From Emticicia sp. BO119 (GTDB taxonomy: Bacteria; Bacteroidota; Bacteroidia; Cytophagales; Spirosomataceae): DNA of 64,000 nt. How positions within the stretch are numbered: the first letter of the stretch is position 1; each line of letters opens with the position of its first letter. The notes under the pieces were generated by a model that was given only the letters and a program-made list of their open reading frames with translations, ran no database searches and was not told the origin of the DNA. This document shows positions 63,042 through 64,000 of this stretch, one piece after another. The DNA lies in the NCBI RefSeq assembly GCF_013912375.1, contig NZ_JACETV010000008.1, positions 1 to 64,000 of the forward strand, given 5' to 3'. Both the position numbers and the translations under genes were made by a program.

Positions 63042-64000
63042 ATGTCAAACAAAAATCAATCTCGCAAAATCATTCTTCAAATCCGTCTGTTTTTCAGACG
63101 CTTTCCTGCTATCCCTTATTTAGCCAAGTGGCTTTTTATCAGTTCTGTTATTGGCACTTGTATTGGTATTGCCTCTGCCATTTTTTTACTTACACTCGAA
63201 TGGGTAACCAATTTTCGGGAAGTGCATATATGGCTTATTGCACTACTGCCTTTAGGAGGTTTTGCTATTGGTTTACTTTATAAGCATTTAGGTAAAGATA
63301 TTGAAGCCGGAAACAACTTACTGATAGATACTATTCATCAGCCACAGGAAATTATTCCTTTCCGAATGGCACCTTTCATCTATTTGGGAACTTTGGTTAC
63401 ACACTTGCTTGGAGGCTCGGCCGGAAGAGAAGGTACTGCACTCCAAATGGCTGGAGCTATTGCCGACCAGTTTACCAAACCATTTAAACTAAATGAGCCC
63501 GAAAGACGGATACTTATTATAGCTGCTATTGCGGCGGGTTTCGGTTCTGTTTTTGGCACTCCTTTGGCTGGAGCAATTTTCGGTTTAGAGTTTTTTATGA
63601 TAGGCCGTATCAGGTATGATGCCATTCTTCCGGCTTTTCTATCTGCTACTATTGCTGATTTAGTAACCAAGCTTTGTCAGGCTCATCATACTGTCTATAG
63701 TATAGGTGTAGTTCCTGAAGTCTCTGTGCTCACATTACTATATGCTATACTGGCAGGTATTGCTGCAGGTTTATGTGCAGCTACTTTCAGTCGTGTTATT
63801 CATTTTGTAAGCAGTCAATTCAAAAAATATCTCACCTATCCTCCACTTAGATCTCTAATCGGCGGTATTATTGTAGCGCTTGCCATTTGGCTTATTGGCA
63901 CCACAAAATACATTGGTTTGGGGATTCCGACTATTATAAAGGCATTTAATGAGCCGCTACCTTCCTATGATTTTGTCATAAAAATGGCTTTTACCATTCT
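63042..64000 (+). CDS. CLC-family antiporter, fluoride (CLC-F) type, partial (cut by window edge)
   Basis: ATG at 63042 (MSNKNQSRKIILQIRLFF), frame open through 64000 (319 codons visible), so the C terminus is missing. The gating-Glu motif is GREGT (Glu130 in GGSAGREGTALQM) and the usual GSGIP anion-selectivity loop is replaced by EAGNNLL (residues 88-94), the pattern of the CLC-F clade of fluoride/proton antiporters. FGTPLAGAIFGLEFF and YIGLGIP are further CLC signatures. The upstream fluoride riboswitch supports this: it exports F- and confers fluoride resistance. The intact reading frame was translated by eye because the listed ORF in this stretch is in another frame. Confidence 0.9.
   Translation, partial: MSNKNQSRKIILQIRLFFRRFPAIPYLAKWLFISSVIGTCIGIASAIFLLTLEWVTNFREVHIWLIALLPLGGFAIGLLYKHLGKDIEAGNNLLIDTIHQPQEIIPFRMAPFIYLGTLVTHLLGGSAGREGTALQMAGAIADQFTKPFKLNEPERRILIIAAIAAGFGSVFGTPLAGAIFGLEFFMIGRIRYDAILPAFLSATIADLVTKLCQAHHTVYSIGVVPEVSVLTLLYAILAGIAAGLCAATFSRVIHFVSSQFKKYLTYPPLRSLIGGIIVALAIWLIGTTKYIGLGIPTIIKAFNEPLPSYDFVIKMAFTI

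Noticed and set aside
63038-63283. 81-codon ORF at the right edge
   Set aside because: It is an out-of-frame shadow of the CLC-F gene, whose frame from 63042 carries all the family motifs.

Overview
The window is a piece of an AT-rich Bacteroidota chromosome, most likely from the order Cytophagales (Spirosomaceae-like; genus not determinable). The evidence is the gliding-motility lipoprotein GldD, bacillithiol synthesis (BshA), Bacteroidota-only families (DUF4783, outer-membrane barrel receptor with a carboxypeptidase-regulatory-like domain), many lipoproteins, and promoters of the TTTG / TAnnTTTG type. Almost all of it is gene-dense chromosomal sequence. The only classical mobile element is the end of an IS1-like insertion sequence at the left edge. 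No rRNA, tRNA, CRISPR array or prophage was seen.

Layout. 0-1.4 kb: IS1-like transposase fragment, then an ECF sigma factor with a cupin anti-sigma partner. 1.5-9.9 kb: lipoprotein, cysteine synthesis (cysM, cysE), htpG, bshA, a UbiA-type prenyltransferase, glpD. 9.9-13.5 kb: two secreted structural proteins, one of them a collagen-like protein that ends in a BclB-type domain. 13.9-17.9 kb: glycosyltransferase, methyltransferase and a TMTC-like membrane/TPR protein. 17.9-23.5 kb: prolyl oligopeptidase, fdhD and an FdhF/YdeP-type molybdoenzyme. 23.5-27.7 kb: a three-gene sugar-degradation operon (GH31, alginate-lyase-type, exo/endonuclease/phosphatase-type). 27.7-37.1 kb: sixA with a 50-residue membrane protein not previously listed, bestrophin, S41 protease, outer-membrane receptor, a second ECF sigma/anti-sigma pair, TPR lipoprotein.

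37.3-43.3 kb is the most unusual part: a tightly overlapping five-gene operon (PqqD-like protein with an extra conserved-looking tail, HPr-kinase-like kinase, GT2 glycosyltransferase, nucleotidyltransferase-like protein, Amj-type lipid II flippase), with a divergent glycosyltransferase-like gene. It looks like a peptide- or envelope-glycan-modifying cassette related to the 'HPr-rel-A' and lasso-peptide accessory genes, but it has no lasso cyclase.

43.4-58.8 kb: envelope, transport and housekeeping genes (MFS, DUF423, DOPA dioxygenase, YggS, PepT, MazG-like, collagen-like lipoprotein, Rieske / b561-like / YceI module, gldD, phosphoribosyltransferase, DUF4783, YcxB, threonine aldolase). Two related palindromic intergenic elements flank pepT, and two other palindromes precede the collagen-like lipoprotein and the Rieske gene. 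59.0-62.9 kb: a two-subunit xanthine-dehydrogenase-family oxidoreductase (Ior type), a Crp/Fnr regulator and an AhpD-like protein. 62.9-64 kb: a promoter, a clear fluoride (crcB) riboswitch, and the beginning of a CLC-F-type fluoride exporter cut by the right edge.
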